From DASRQK01 sp964401685 (GTDB lineage Bacteria > Bacteroidota > Bacteroidia > Sphingobacteriales > Sphingobacteriaceae): DNA of 60,949 nucleotides. Within the stretch, counting starts at the first letter, position 1. Each line of letters starts with the position of its first letter. The stretch spans positions 1 to 60,949 of the forward strand of contig CAYNZH010000011.1 in the NCBI GenBank assembly GCA_964401685.1. Direction: 5' to 3'. The translations under genes were made by a program, and so were the position numbers. The notes beneath the pieces are model-generated. The model saw only the letters and a program-made list of their open reading frames with translations, searched no databases and was not told the DNA's origin. Below are positions 53,501 to 60,949 of the stretch, piece after piece.

Positions 53501-53872
53501 TCTGTCACGCGCAGCAATAACGACCTCGTCCAGTGCAAGCCCCCCCGAACGAAACACAACGTTTAATATCGACGTTTGGCCCAATTGGAGGTAAATGTTT
53601 TCATACACCTCGGGAGTGCGGCCAACAAACGTGACTTCCACCCTGTAAGGACCGCCAACCCGCATACTGCTCAGGTTGAATCGCCCTTCATTGTTGGTTG
53701 CGCCACTGTACACCGTTCCACTGGGCACGTGCGTTGCTCTGATCGTCGCACCATCGACAACCTGCCCGCTTTCCTGGGTTACAGAACCGGACAGACTACT
53801 CGTTGTCACCTGGGCATGCGCTATGAGCGCTCCGAAAAGCAACAACAAACCAAAAAGTAAAGACTTTTTCAT
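50540..53872 (-). CDS. Oar-type TonB-dependent receptor with carboxypeptidase-regulatory domain
   Basis: A 1110-residue outer-membrane receptor: signal peptide (MKKSLLFGLLLLFGALIAHAQ), a carboxypeptidase-regulatory-like domain (about 25-105, VVDGATIRATHVPSGTVYSG), plug with VEALEEIQVNIAPFDVRQAGFTG-like signal (DALEEIQVNIAPFDV), RNQNFSGTKIG, and a long barrel. It lacks STN and a SusD neighbour, so it is the Oar kind rather than SusC. It has its own -7 box and terminator. ATG 53872 is chosen over an upstream start at 53917. Confidence 0.93.
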   Translation of the reverse strand: MKKSLLFGLLLLFGALIAHAQVTTSSLSGSVTQESGQVVDGATIRATHVPSGTVYSGATNNEGRFNLSSMRVGGPYRVEVTFVGRTPEVYENIYLQLGQTSILNVVFRSGGLALDEVVIAARDRANTDRTGAATNIGTEQITNMPTVTRSISDLTKLTPQSNGMSFAGRDGRYNNFQVDGSNFNNGFGLSNSSIPGAQPISVDALEEIQVNIAPFDVRQAGFTGAGINAVTRSGTNTFTGSVYGFYRNQNFSGTKIGDVELDNSDKLTNRVLGVRLGGPIIENKLFFFVNYEQDDKTGAAAGGSNLWRASTNGVADPDNNITRVRESDLIAVQSHLRDVWNYDPGRYQGYADEAVAGNYKFLARLDWNINENHRMAVRYNESVNDALNVVNGNSGPRPRSDYFRTSQHSMAFENSNYGQQNSVKSVAVELNSSFGSALSNQFLATYSRIQDVRTSPSAEFPFIDIWDEGQTDGTGNNNYITAGYELFTKNNDMLNNNFGFINNLTYLTGKHTITAGASFDVQKFGNNYVRLGTSYYRYKSVEDFLKTGTPQEVAPTMFGLTYPYAGMDSYARTDFGLASLYVQDKFSPNNQLDITIGLRAELPLYLNDLTANASIDQLELYDTDGNLRTYSTGSWPKSRVMLSPRVGVRYDVFGDNSLLVRGGTGLFSGRVPFVWLSNMPSNSGVLQNTVEPGSYEQVENWIGGIRFNPDPYHWLNNPPAGAEDVFIKEPTDGFPSGFALVDDNFKMPYVWRSSVGADYSIPNTPLTFTTDIMFTQDLVSVMQFAPNRKPTEHRLNYGPGENDDREFWPGGSNSARHNPNVGTNSGVVLTNSDVNGYSFNATFGLSVNQRRGLHGGLYYTYSDAKSQSDNPGSNASSAWGFASINNANDQILYNSQYAVPHRVMGNVSYRFEYANHLATTLSLFYDGSNQGRYTYAYTGDINRDGISGDLMYVPNDVNNLTFATELGGNPYASVAEQRAALDAFINSDSYLSSRRGQYAERNAGVMPWLNRFDARLLQDLFVNAGGRRHSLQLSLDILNVGNLLNSDWGIAHRLTGAQNILNVTSVSAEGVPTFTVNKIGGEFPTSKEITSNQSGFGTTWGMLMGLRYSF

Positions 53873-53904
53873 GCTGATTTTTTGTTTGATTTTAATATTT
53901 GCCG

Positions 53905-53912
53905 CAAAGATA
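53905..53912 (-). promoter_or_regulatory. Bacteroidota -7 box of the Oar-like receptor gene
   Basis: Minus strand TATCTTTG, exact TAnnTTTG, 33 bases before the start codon at 53872. Confidence 0.5.
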
Positions 53913-53964
53913 CTCAACCCTTTTTAAATTTGGGTTGGTTAATTGTTAACATAAAATGAATTAA

Positions 53965-56340
53965 TCATTCCAGGTAGGCATAGGTGATGCCGTCTCCGCC
54001 TCTATCCTGGTGCTCGTCCTCCATCCTGGTGACCTGACTGTACTTTTTCAGGTAGTTTCTGATAAATTTCCGTAGAATACCATCTCCCTTTCCGTGCACG
54101 ATTCGCAAATGTGGAAAACCGGACATGATCGCCCTGTCCAGCAGTTTTTCGATCTCAAAGAGCGCGTTTTCGGTACGCATCCCTCTTACGTCTATCTCGG
54201 GAACGAAGTCGGTATTTACCTGCGACACATAGCCCGAACTTCTTTTGAGCGCCTTCTTCGCTTCTTTGGATTCGAGTTTTTGCAGGTTTTTACGTTTCTG
54301 GACGGTTCTGAGTTCCCCCATGGCTAGGATCACATTGTTTTTTGCGATCTCCAGCACCTGAGCTTCGTTATTACTATCAATAATTCGCACCCAGTCGCCG
54401 ACCTCTAGCTTTTCTTCATCTGTCGAAGTAGGTGCGCGGCTCGCGGCACTTTCTTTCTTAGGGCTCTGCAGTTTCTTGATCTCAGTCTGAACGGATTTCC
54501 TCAGCTCACGGGTTTTTTCTTTGTCTGCGCCCTGTTGTTTGATTTCCGCAATCGTTCTTTCCACCAATCGATTGGAATTTTCAAGAATTTCCCTGGCTTC
54601 ATCTTTCGCCTTTTTGAGAATGGACTTCTTATTGGTTTCCAAATATTCCTGTAGCGATTCGTTTTCAGCTTTCAAACGCTCAAGTTGTGATTGCCTTTTG
54701 TCGAGCTCCCGTTTCAAATCGTATAAATCGTTCTTTTCTCTTTCCAAATCGACGAGAAGCGTATCCACCCTTTTTTGATGCTTTCCCACCTTTTGTCTGG
54801 CCAGCTCCAAAATATCCTTTCTGAGCCCGATTTTCTCCGCAATTTCGAATGCATAGGAACTCCCGGGCTTTCCCAGCTGCAGGATATACCGGGGCTTCAT
54901 CTTTTGATTGTCAAAAAGCATCGACGCATTGACTAAACCGGGCGTATTTCCCGCGAACACCTTCAAATTGGAATAGTGGGTCGTAATCACACCCTTGGCC
55001 TTCTTACGATTGAGTATTTCCAAAACCGCTTCGGCCATCGGTCCCCCAAATAGAGGATCTGTACCGGTCCCAAACTCGTCAATCAATATTAACGAACGTT
55101 CGTTAACATGCTCCGAGAAGTGCTTCATCTTGGTTAAATGCGCACTATATGTGCTTAAATCGCTCTCTATCGACTGATCATCACCAATATCAGCGAAAAA
55201 AGCCTTGAAAACGCCGACCTTAGACGAGGGATCTGCAGGAATCAATATACCCGACTGGGTCATCAGTTGAAGCAACCCAACGGTTTTCAGGCAAACCGAT
55301 TTACCTCCTGCGTTCGGACCCGAAACAACAATGATGCGCTCCGTTTCGTCCAGTTTTAAATGCAAAGGAACGACCGTTTGTTTCTCCTTTTGAAAGGCCA
55401 GTTTTAGTAAAGGATGTTCGGCTCCCACCAGTTCCAAAGCCGGATCAGAAACCAAGATAGGCATGTGAGCGTCCAGCTCCAGCGCAAAAAGTGCTTTCGC
55501 CCGAACAAAGTCGATTTTCTTGAGCAGATGATGATAGTCTGCCAGCACCTGCAAGTAGGGCCTAATCTTAGTTGTCAGCGCAGTCAAAATGCGCACCAGC
55601 TCCCGGCGCCGGTCAAAATTTAGATCCCTCAGCCTATTGTTTAGCTGAAATACTTCTTCGGGTTCTATAAATGCAGTCTGACCACTAGCCGATTCGTCGT
55701 GGACAAAGCCCTTGATTTTACGTTTATTTTCCGCCAGCACGGGGATACAAAGGCGGCCATCCCTTACGGTGAGATTTCCGTCGGCCGTCCAGCCCTGTTG
55801 CTGTGCATGTCGGAAAACCTGAGCAAGGCGTTTGTGGACGTCCTGTTCGGCCCGGGCAATCTGCTCCGTGAGAGACGCCAATTCAGGCGATGCGTCGTTT
55901 CTGATCTTGCCTTTCTCATCGAGAACCCGGGCTATATCTGAGACTATATCCCTTTCGGCCACGATCCCCTGTATCATGTCGTGTAGTTGGGGATACTGCT
56001 CAGCCCTTTCGCCCAGATATCGCAAAATGCCGAGAACGTTTTTTACCGTTGCATAAAGATCTGAAAACTCGTCCTCGCTCAGGAAACTGCCCTCCACCCG
56101 GGCTTTTTCCACCAGCGGGAGCAAGGGAAACATGGGCTCGACCGATAGCGGCGCGTCATGCACGAGCAAGTTCTGGAACTCCTGTGTTTGTCTCAGAAAC
56201 CTGTCGATCTGTTCAAAGCGATACTGGGGCGCAATTTTCCGAACCAACTCTGCACCAGCCTCGCTGAGGCATTTTTCCTCTATCCGGGCTTTAATTTCTG
56301 TAAAACCAAGTTTGTCAACCGTATTCGTAGGAAAAATCAT
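53965..56340 (-). CDS. mutS2: MutS2 ATPase/endonuclease
   Basis: A 791-residue MutS paralogue without the mismatch-recognition domain. Seen: ATPase with Walker A VSGPNAGGKSVCLKTVGL, Walker B LILIDEFGTGTDP, a long coiled coil (about 515-630), and a C-terminal Smr domain (about 715-791) with DVRGMRTENAL and VHGKGDGILRK (HGKGxG). MutS2 acts on stalled ribosomes or recombination structures depending on species. ATG 56340 is chosen over TTG 56349. It starts 9 bases after the DUF4296 gene. Confidence 0.96.
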   Translation of the reverse strand: MIFPTNTVDKLGFTEIKARIEEKCLSEAGAELVRKIAPQYRFEQIDRFLRQTQEFQNLLVHDAPLSVEPMFPLLPLVEKARVEGSFLSEDEFSDLYATVKNVLGILRYLGERAEQYPQLHDMIQGIVAERDIVSDIARVLDEKGKIRNDASPELASLTEQIARAEQDVHKRLAQVFRHAQQQGWTADGNLTVRDGRLCIPVLAENKRKIKGFVHDESASGQTAFIEPEEVFQLNNRLRDLNFDRRRELVRILTALTTKIRPYLQVLADYHHLLKKIDFVRAKALFALELDAHMPILVSDPALELVGAEHPLLKLAFQKEKQTVVPLHLKLDETERIIVVSGPNAGGKSVCLKTVGLLQLMTQSGILIPADPSSKVGVFKAFFADIGDDQSIESDLSTYSAHLTKMKHFSEHVNERSLILIDEFGTGTDPLFGGPMAEAVLEILNRKKAKGVITTHYSNLKVFAGNTPGLVNASMLFDNQKMKPRYILQLGKPGSSYAFEIAEKIGLRKDILELARQKVGKHQKRVDTLLVDLEREKNDLYDLKRELDKRQSQLERLKAENESLQEYLETNKKSILKKAKDEAREILENSNRLVERTIAEIKQQGADKEKTRELRKSVQTEIKKLQSPKKESAASRAPTSTDEEKLEVGDWVRIIDSNNEAQVLEIAKNNVILAMGELRTVQKRKNLQKLESKEAKKALKRSSGYVSQVNTDFVPEIDVRGMRTENALFEIEKLLDRAIMSGFPHLRIVHGKGDGILRKFIRNYLKKYSQVTRMEDEHQDRGGDGITYAYLE

Positions 56341-56349
56341 TTGACCCAA

Positions 56350-57021
56350 TTAATAATCATAAATATCTCCCGACTCCGTCCGCGGTCTCAATTGAGGATT
56401 GAACAATACCGTGTCTCTGGTTTCCGAATCGCCCTTCGGTTCTCCGGAAAAATAATCCGGGAAGCGGAGTTTCCATAAGTGCAAAGATTCGAATATATCC
56501 GTAGAATAACGCTCAAAACTAAAGGGAACCGAACTGTCCCGCGTGCTATCCGCCTCCTGCCTGAACAGCAAATCCCTCTTGTTCATCAAATCTCTGGCAT
56601 AAAAAGATACCTGCCTCAGGCTGTCGCTGTGTCTGGCAGCCGCGATGGAATCCAAAATGACTCGCTCACGATAGGCCGCCGCCATCTTATCCTGTTCCAC
56701 TTGCAAAAGATCGACAAGCACCTGGTTGACATTCTCATACATCGCCCTAAACTGGCCAGGACGGCTGGCATAATAAGCCAAACTCGCCTTGAACTGCTGA
56801 GAGTCCGTGTCATGGTAGCGAAAAGCCTGTTGATATTTGGCCATAAGCATCATACGCGCCGAGTCAATAGGCGAATGCGAAAGCTGCCCATCAATCAAAT
56901 GTATATCCACAAGCAAGGCTTCCATCTCTTTGGGCTCTAGCACCTCCTTGGGGACGCCATCGCCACAAGAGCTAAGGAAAATCAGTATTAGCAGGAAAAA
57001 TCCGAGTACGCGACTATACAT
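56350..57021 (-). CDS. DUF4296 lipoprotein
   Basis: A 223-residue lipoprotein: signal MYSRVLGFFLLILIFLSSCGD (Cys19), then the DUF4296 region (PKEMEALLVDIHLIDGQLS, YQQAFRYHDTDSQQFKASLAYYASRP), a helical C-terminus and an acidic end. Function unknown; DUF4296 proteins are common near cell-envelope genes in Bacteroidota. ATG 57021 preferred over TTG 57027. A -7 box lies 14 bases upstream. Confidence 0.88.
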   Translation of the reverse strand: MYSRVLGFFLLILIFLSSCGDGVPKEVLEPKEMEALLVDIHLIDGQLSHSPIDSARMMLMAKYQQAFRYHDTDSQQFKASLAYYASRPGQFRAMYENVNQVLVDLLQVEQDKMAAAYRERVILDSIAAARHSDSLRQVSFYARDLMNKRDLLFRQEADSTRDSSVPFSFERYSTDIFESLHLWKLRFPDYFSGEPKGDSETRDTVLFNPQLRPRTESGDIYDY

Positions 57022-57034
57022 TTCCAATTTTTTA

Positions 57035-57042
57035 CAAAATTA
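57035..57042 (-). promoter_or_regulatory. Bacteroidota -7 box of the DUF4296-mutS2 pair
   Basis: Minus strand TAATTTTG, exact TAnnTTTG, 14 bases before ATG 57021. It is back-to-back with the plus-strand box at 57082. Confidence 0.45.
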
Positions 57043-57081
57043 CAAAAACCCATCCGGATTGCAGAATCCCCCGTCATTTAT

Positions 57082-57089
57082 TAGATTTG
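57082..57089 (+). promoter_or_regulatory. Bacteroidota -7 box of the yggS-GNAT-methyltransferase run
   Basis: TAGATTTG, exact TAnnTTTG, with ATTG about 20 bases upstream (near-match to -33 TTTG), 19 bases before the ATG at 57108. Confidence 0.6.
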
Positions 57090-57107
57090 TGAATTAAAAT
57101 TATATTC

Positions 57108-57782
57108 ATGGGCATAAAACAGAATGTTGAGAAGATAAAAGAGGAAATCGGACGGCTGGGAGTGCAGCTAATCGCAGTGAGCAAAACCAAGTCGCCAGAG
57201 GAGATTCTAGAGGCTTATGAGACCGGACACCGGGATTTTGGTGAAAACCTGGTTCAAGAACTCGTGGAAAAGCGGGAGCAACTACCAGACGACATCCGCT
57301 GGCACCAAATCGGGCATCTGCAAAGAAACAAGGTCAAATACATTGCGGCCTTCATCGAGATGATACACGCTGTGGATAGCCTCAAGTTGTTGAAGGAAAT
57401 CGACAAGCAAGCGGCCAAGCATGACCGGGTCATCGACTGTCTTTTGCAGATTCACATCGCTGATGAGGAAAGCAAATTCGGTCTCGACCACGCCGAAGTG
57501 ATCGAATTGCTCAGGGATGAGGAGTTCACCCAGTTGAAAAACGTACGGATCCGCGGCCTCATGGGCATAGCGACCAACACTGACAACGAAAAAGTCATCA
57601 ATGAGGAATTTTACGAGCTCCACAACCTATTTCAGGGGATCAAAACGTCCTTTTTCAGGAAGGAAGCTTTCTTTGACACCTTGTCTATGGGTATGTCATC
57701 CGACTATAAACTCGCGATACAGCAGGGCAGCACTATGGTCCGCCTCGGCAGTACACTCTTTGGTCATCGCCCCAAACCCTGA
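57108..57782 (+). CDS. YggS/PROSC-family pyridoxal-phosphate homeostasis protein
   Basis: A 224-residue PLP-binding protein of the YggS family, which keeps the free cofactor in check. Seen: LIAVSKTKSPEEI (PLP lysine), FGENLVQEL, WHQIGHLQRNKVKYI, IRGLMGIAT, LSMGMSSDYKLAIQQGSTMVRLGSTLFG (phosphate-binding end). First of a plus-strand run: the GNAT gene starts 4 bases later. Confidence 0.96.
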   Translation: MGIKQNVEKIKEEIGRLGVQLIAVSKTKSPEEILEAYETGHRDFGENLVQELVEKREQLPDDIRWHQIGHLQRNKVKYIAAFIEMIHAVDSLKLLKEIDKQAAKHDRVIDCLLQIHIADEESKFGLDHAEVIELLRDEEFTQLKNVRIRGLMGIATNTDNEKVINEEFYELHNLFQGIKTSFFRKEAFFDTLSMGMSSDYKLAIQQGSTMVRLGSTLFGHRPKP

Positions 57783-57786
57783 CAAC

Positions 57787-58260
57787 ATGGATGAAAGCAT
57801 GCCTATAAAGATTCGAAAAGCCGCGCCGGAGGATGCGCCCCAGATGATGGATTTGATCCGGGAGCTTGCGGTATACGAAAAGCAGCCCGACGCGGTGACG
57901 GTGACCATGGAGGAGTTTTTGGATAGTGGTTTTGGTCCCGAGCCTGTATGGGAAGCATTTGTGGCAGAACTGCACAGGGATTCGGCACCACAAGTGGTGG
58001 GACTTTCCCTGTTTTACATCCGCTACTCGACCTGGAAGGGTCGCCGGCTCTACCTGGAGGACATCATCGTCACCGAATCCATGCGAGGAAGAGGCATAGG
58101 CAAGCAATTGTTCGAGCATACCATTGCCCTGTGTAAGTCGCGGGGCTATTCGGGCATGGTTTGGCAGGCGCTGGACTGGAACGAACCAGCCCTGAACTTT
58201 TATCGTCAGTATCAAGCGAATTTTGATCATGAGTGGATCAACATTTCTCTGGAATTATGA
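57787..58260 (+). CDS. GNAT-family N-acetyltransferase
   Basis: A 157-residue acetyltransferase: IKIRKAAPEDAPQMMDLIREL at the start, YLEDIIVTESMRGRGIGKQLF (acetyl-CoA loop RGRGIG), and ALDWNEPALNFYRQYQA at the end. The fold and length resemble diamine/SSAT-type acetyltransferases. ATG 57787 chosen for the GNAT start; ATG 57799 is possible. It shares an ATGA overlap with the next gene, so the two are coupled. Confidence 0.94.
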   Translation: MDESMPIKIRKAAPEDAPQMMDLIRELAVYEKQPDAVTVTMEEFLDSGFGPEPVWEAFVAELHRDSAPQVVGLSLFYIRYSTWKGRRLYLEDIIVTESMRGRGIGKQLFEHTIALCKSRGYSGMVWQALDWNEPALNFYRQYQANFDHEWINISLEL

Positions 58261-59492
58261 ACAAAAAACTGCTGTCTCCTGACGTCCAAGAGTTTCTTGA
58301 ACAGCACAGAGCCTGGTCTCCCAGTGATTTGGCGTTAAAGAAAAGTCCATTCGAGGGGATTTCTTCGAGCGAACTGGCCGAGCAGCTGGACGGATGGCAA
58401 CGCAGCAGGCACAAACTTCCCCTTTGGAACTCGACCCCGGGTATATATTTTCCTTCGCGCTTAGCACTGGAACAGTGTTCCTCGGAAGCCACAGCCCGAT
58501 ACAAGAGTCGACTTTTCCAAGGTTTTGCGAAAATCTTTGATCTTACGGGTGGATTTGGTGTAGATAGCTACTATTTCTCCCTGCAAGCAGCGGAAGTCGT
58601 GTACTGTGAGATAAATCCGGCTTTGGCTGCAATTGTAGATCACAACAGCCTTCAGCTAAAAGCCTTCAACTTAGGTGTTTTCCCCGGCGACGGAGTCGAA
58701 TTCATACAGCAACTGGCACAAAAATCCCAATCGGCTTCGCACCGACGGGCCCTCCGCAAAAGTGCCATTTTCATAGATCCCGCGCGGAGGATTCAACACG
58801 CCCGCACTTTCAAACTGGAGGAAACCCTCCCCAATCCTATAGCCGTGCATAGGGAATTGCTGGAAATCTGCCCTATACTCATGATAAAAGCAGCACCCAT
58901 GCTGGACATCGAGGCCGCCTTAAAGCGGTTGGATCAGGTGAGTGAGGTACATGTAGTCAGTCTGGATAATGAGTGCAAGGAGGTTCTTTTTGTCCTGAAG
59001 AATGCCTTTAAAGGCGAACCGCAAATTCATATTGCCTGCCTGAAATCCGACAAAAACGAAGAAGAATACTTTTTTACATTCACCAGGGAGCAGGAAAGGG
59101 TTGAGAAACCTTTTTTCAGTGTGCCACTCAACTACTTATACGAGCCAGATGCGGCGGTTCTCAAGGCAGGAGCTTACAAGACTACGGCACGGCGATTTGA
59201 ACTGGATAAGCTGCATCCGAATACCCATTTGTACACTTCGCGCAGACTTGAACCCGCTTTCCCAGGCAAAACCCTTGAAATTCAACAGGTAGAATCCTAC
59301 AATCAATTTAAGAAAAGTCACCCACCCCACGAGCGGGCCGTCGTAGTCAGTAAGAATTTCCCCATTTCCCCCGCTGAATTGAGAAAAAAACACCGGATCG
59401 AAGAGGGTGTGGACGATCACCTGTACTTTTGCCGAGACCACTCAGAGTCACTTATCGTGATACACTGCCGGGTCATTCATCCAAACCGCTAA
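58257..59492 (+). CDS. Class I SAM-dependent methyltransferase with THUMP-like C-terminal domain
   Basis: A 411-residue protein with a Rossmann methyltransferase core: IFDLTGGFGVDSYYFS (SAM motif I), VYCEINPALA (acidic end of strand 2), and SAIFIDPARR (motif IV, DPxR). The C-terminal third (about 320-411) fits a THUMP-like domain, so the substrate is probably RNA. The ATG overlaps the GNAT stop (ATGA). Its end overlaps the DUF502 gene by 20 bases on the opposite strand. Confidence 0.88.
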   Translation: MNKKLLSPDVQEFLEQHRAWSPSDLALKKSPFEGISSSELAEQLDGWQRSRHKLPLWNSTPGIYFPSRLALEQCSSEATARYKSRLFQGFAKIFDLTGGFGVDSYYFSLQAAEVVYCEINPALAAIVDHNSLQLKAFNLGVFPGDGVEFIQQLAQKSQSASHRRALRKSAIFIDPARRIQHARTFKLEETLPNPIAVHRELLEICPILMIKAAPMLDIEAALKRLDQVSEVHVVSLDNECKEVLFVLKNAFKGEPQIHIACLKSDKNEEEYFFTFTREQERVEKPFFSVPLNYLYEPDAAVLKAGAYKTTARRFELDKLHPNTHLYTSRRLEPAFPGKTLEIQQVESYNQFKKSHPPHERAVVVSKNFPISPAELRKKHRIEEGVDDHLYFCRDHSESLIVIHCRVIHPNR

Positions 59493-60072
59493 CGCCGCCG
59501 GACACCACCAGTTTCATGGCGTCAGTTGCACTGATGGGCAAGAGTTTCACATGCTCGACTTTGGCAATGACCACCTGGCCTGCAAAAGAGTAGGCATAGG
59601 GAAAATACACCATCACCTCCCCTTCCAAACCGATTTTGCTCAAGTCCCTTTGCGTCAGAAATCCGATCTTTTTCAGACCGCTTCCGTTTACCGTGACCAG
59701 CACCGGCTCATTGAATTTCTTAGAATCGCCGACAAAGGCTTCGGTAAAGTCTTTGATCGAGGAATACAACGTATTGAACAGAGGAATTCGGTTGAAAAGT
59801 CGGTTTAGCCACTGATAAATGGGTTCGGTGACGACACTTGTAAAGATCATCCCGACCAGAATGAGCAAAACGACCACCGCCAATATACCCAGACCGGGTA
59901 CGTAGATTGCGCGTCCAGTATCATCAGGCCAGAGCCAGGTACTGATATTTAGTGCCTCGTCTATGCTGGAAACTATCCAGACAATCAAAAACAACGCTCC
60001 CGCGAGCGGGACAACGACCAGTATGCCTTTGATCAAGTAAGACAGGAGCAGTCGCCAGGTTTTCTGTTTCAT
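59473..60072 (-). CDS. DUF502 membrane protein
   Basis: A 199-residue inner-membrane protein of the DUF502 family: two membrane segments (about 10-35 and 55-82), then a soluble part with NRIPLFNTLYSSIKDFTEAF and VTVNGSGLKKIGFLTQRDLS. Role unknown. Convergent with the methyltransferase gene (20-base overlap), 25 bases downstream of the racemase gene. Confidence 0.9.
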   Translation of the reverse strand: MKQKTWRLLLSYLIKGILVVVPLAGALFLIVWIVSSIDEALNISTWLWPDDTGRAIYVPGLGILAVVVLLILVGMIFTSVVTEPIYQWLNRLFNRIPLFNTLYSSIKDFTEAFVGDSKKFNEPVLVTVNGSGLKKIGFLTQRDLSKIGLEGEVMVYFPYAYSFAGQVVIAKVEHVKLLPISATDAMKLVVSGGVSGLDE

Positions 60073-60097
60073 AGTATACGTGCTAAATAAGACAAAT

Positions 60098-60949
60098 CTA
60101 GCTGTAAAGATACACTCTTTTGACGCGTTGTGAAATACTGACCAACAATTCGTAGGGGATGGTCCCGATTTGTCGGGCCTGTTCGGTCAAATTCGGGTAA
60201 ACAAGCACCTCATCGCCTGGGCGTACCTGCGGCTGTAGACCGGTAACGTCCAGCATGCACATGTCCATACAGACATCACCGATCGTGGAAACCTCGCTGC
60301 CGTTGATAAGCATGCGCCCTATGCCATTTCCAAAACGGCGATCGTAGCCGTCGGCATACCCAATTCTTACGACTGCTATCTGACTATCTCGGACAATTTT
60401 GCCTCGCGCACCATAGCCAACACTCTCACCTGCAACCAGATTTTTGACCTGGGTAACCTGTGTTTTCAGTTGCACGGCATTTCCATACCCATAAAGGCCG
60501 ATACCTAGCCTTACCATGTCTAGGTGTGTCTCCGAAAATCGGTCGATAGCGTCCGAATTGGCAAGATGAGTCAGAAATTTATAGGGTAACGCAGCTCGGA
60601 GCTGGTTGACGGCTGCCTCGAAAAGTGACAGCTGTTTGCGGGTTAAATCATCCAAATGAATATCCCCTGACCCTGCGAGATGGGAAAACACCGTTTTGAC
60701 GACAACGTTCTGCTGCCCTTGTAGCGTCTCAATTACCTGGGGTAGGTCCTGGGGCAGAATACCTAATCTGTGCATACCGGTATCGATTTTCAAGTGTACT
60801 GGCCAATTTTTTATTCCCTGATGACGGAGCCAGGCGAGCCAGTGGTCGAGAATTTCCTGACTATATAATTCCGGCTCCAGGTCATACTTCACGAGGCTAT
60901 CAAAGGACGCCGGATCTGGACTCATAACCATGATGGGCAGCTGAATACC
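60098..60949 (-). CDS. Alanine racemase domain, 5' end outside the window
   Basis: The frame is open to base 60949, so the N-terminus is missing. The 283 visible residues hold most of a fold-type III alanine racemase: HLKIDTGMHRLGI, FSHLAGSGD, SDAIDRFSETHLDMVRLGIGLYGY, the catalytic Tyr in SVGYGARG, and the carbamate/barrel end VCMDMCMLDVTGL. It makes D-alanine for peptidoglycan. In Bacteroidota this domain is often fused behind MurF, which would lie outside; that cannot be tested here. Confidence 0.93.
   Translation of the reverse strand, partial: GIQLPIMVMSPDPASFDSLVKYDLEPELYSQEILDHWLAWLRHQGIKNWPVHLKIDTGMHRLGILPQDLPQVIETLQGQQNVVVKTVFSHLAGSGDIHLDDLTRKQLSLFEAAVNQLRAALPYKFLTHLANSDAIDRFSETHLDMVRLGIGLYGYGNAVQLKTQVTQVKNLVAGESVGYGARGKIVRDSQIAVVRIGYADGYDRRFGNGIGRMLINGSEVSTIGDVCMDMCMLDVTGLQPQVRPGDEVLVYPNLTEQARQIGTIPYELLVSISQRVKRVYLYS

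Overview
The window comes from the chromosome of a Bacteroidota bacterium, most likely in the order Sphingobacteriales. The support is two SusC/SusD pairs with FecR/ECF regulators, an Oar-type TonB receptor, the hpf-xerC-rpsU cluster, split transketolase, SRPBCC-pyrE-NUDIX synteny, DUF4296 next to mutS2, and many promoters matching the Bacteroidota element TAnnTTTG. No rRNA, IS element, prophage or CRISPR array was seen. Genes are packed tightly: no stretch over about 300 bases lacks a gene, and four convergent gene pairs overlap at their 3' ends.

Layout. 1-6300 (minus strand): nutrient-uptake locus 1, with an alpha/beta hydrolase, ECF sigma, FecR anti-sigma, SusC with an STN domain, and the start of SusD (cut by the window edge). 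6388-7336 (plus): a lone Rpn-family nuclease gene with an apparent internal gene. 7447-12103 (plus): split transketolase, an ECF sigma, a membrane protein with repeated VPxxYF motifs, a Spy-like periplasmic protein and a class III aminotransferase. 12125-16692 (minus): GH20 hexosaminidase, arginine deiminase-like enzyme and a small secreted protein. 16735-28741: beta-lactamase-fold hydrolase, GlmM, PAP2 phosphatase, ZIP transporter, histidine phosphatase, MsbA-like exporter, aminotransferase plus TyrA, quinone oxidoreductase and an outer-membrane barrel protein. 28865-31741: ferritin, small conserved protein, HPF, XerC, S21 and a CAU tRNA. 31972-40757: a lipoprotein and uptake locus 2 (TlpA thioredoxin, SusD, SusC, FecR, divergent ECF sigma). 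40771-60949: mainly housekeeping genes (class C beta-lactamase-like hydrolase, SRPBCC, PyrE, NUDIX, PurM-like, RimK-associated protease, RimK, Lgt, AroQ, MurI, SulP, Oar receptor, MutS2, DUF4296, YggS, GNAT, methyltransferase, DUF502, alanine racemase domain).

How the genes work together. In both uptake loci the SusC carries an N-terminal STN domain, so an occupied transporter can signal through FecR to the ECF sigma. In locus 1 the promoter regions of susC and of the hydrolase share an identical bipartite motif (TTGCCC, 16 bases, CGTCTTA), which suggests that the hydrolase belongs to the same ECF regulon. Locus 2 has a CGTCTTA element upstream of fecR, while its sigma gene has its own housekeeping-type promoter.

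The most interesting element is the Rpn gene. Its C-terminal part contains EGxx four-residue repeats and is preceded, in frame, by a perfect Shine-Dalgarno and ATG. This matches the gene-within-gene toxin/antitoxin (anti-phage) organisation described for Rpn proteins in enterobacteria. The second is the ECF / VPxxYF-repeat membrane protein / Spy-like trio at 9276-10926, which looks like a three-part envelope sensor.
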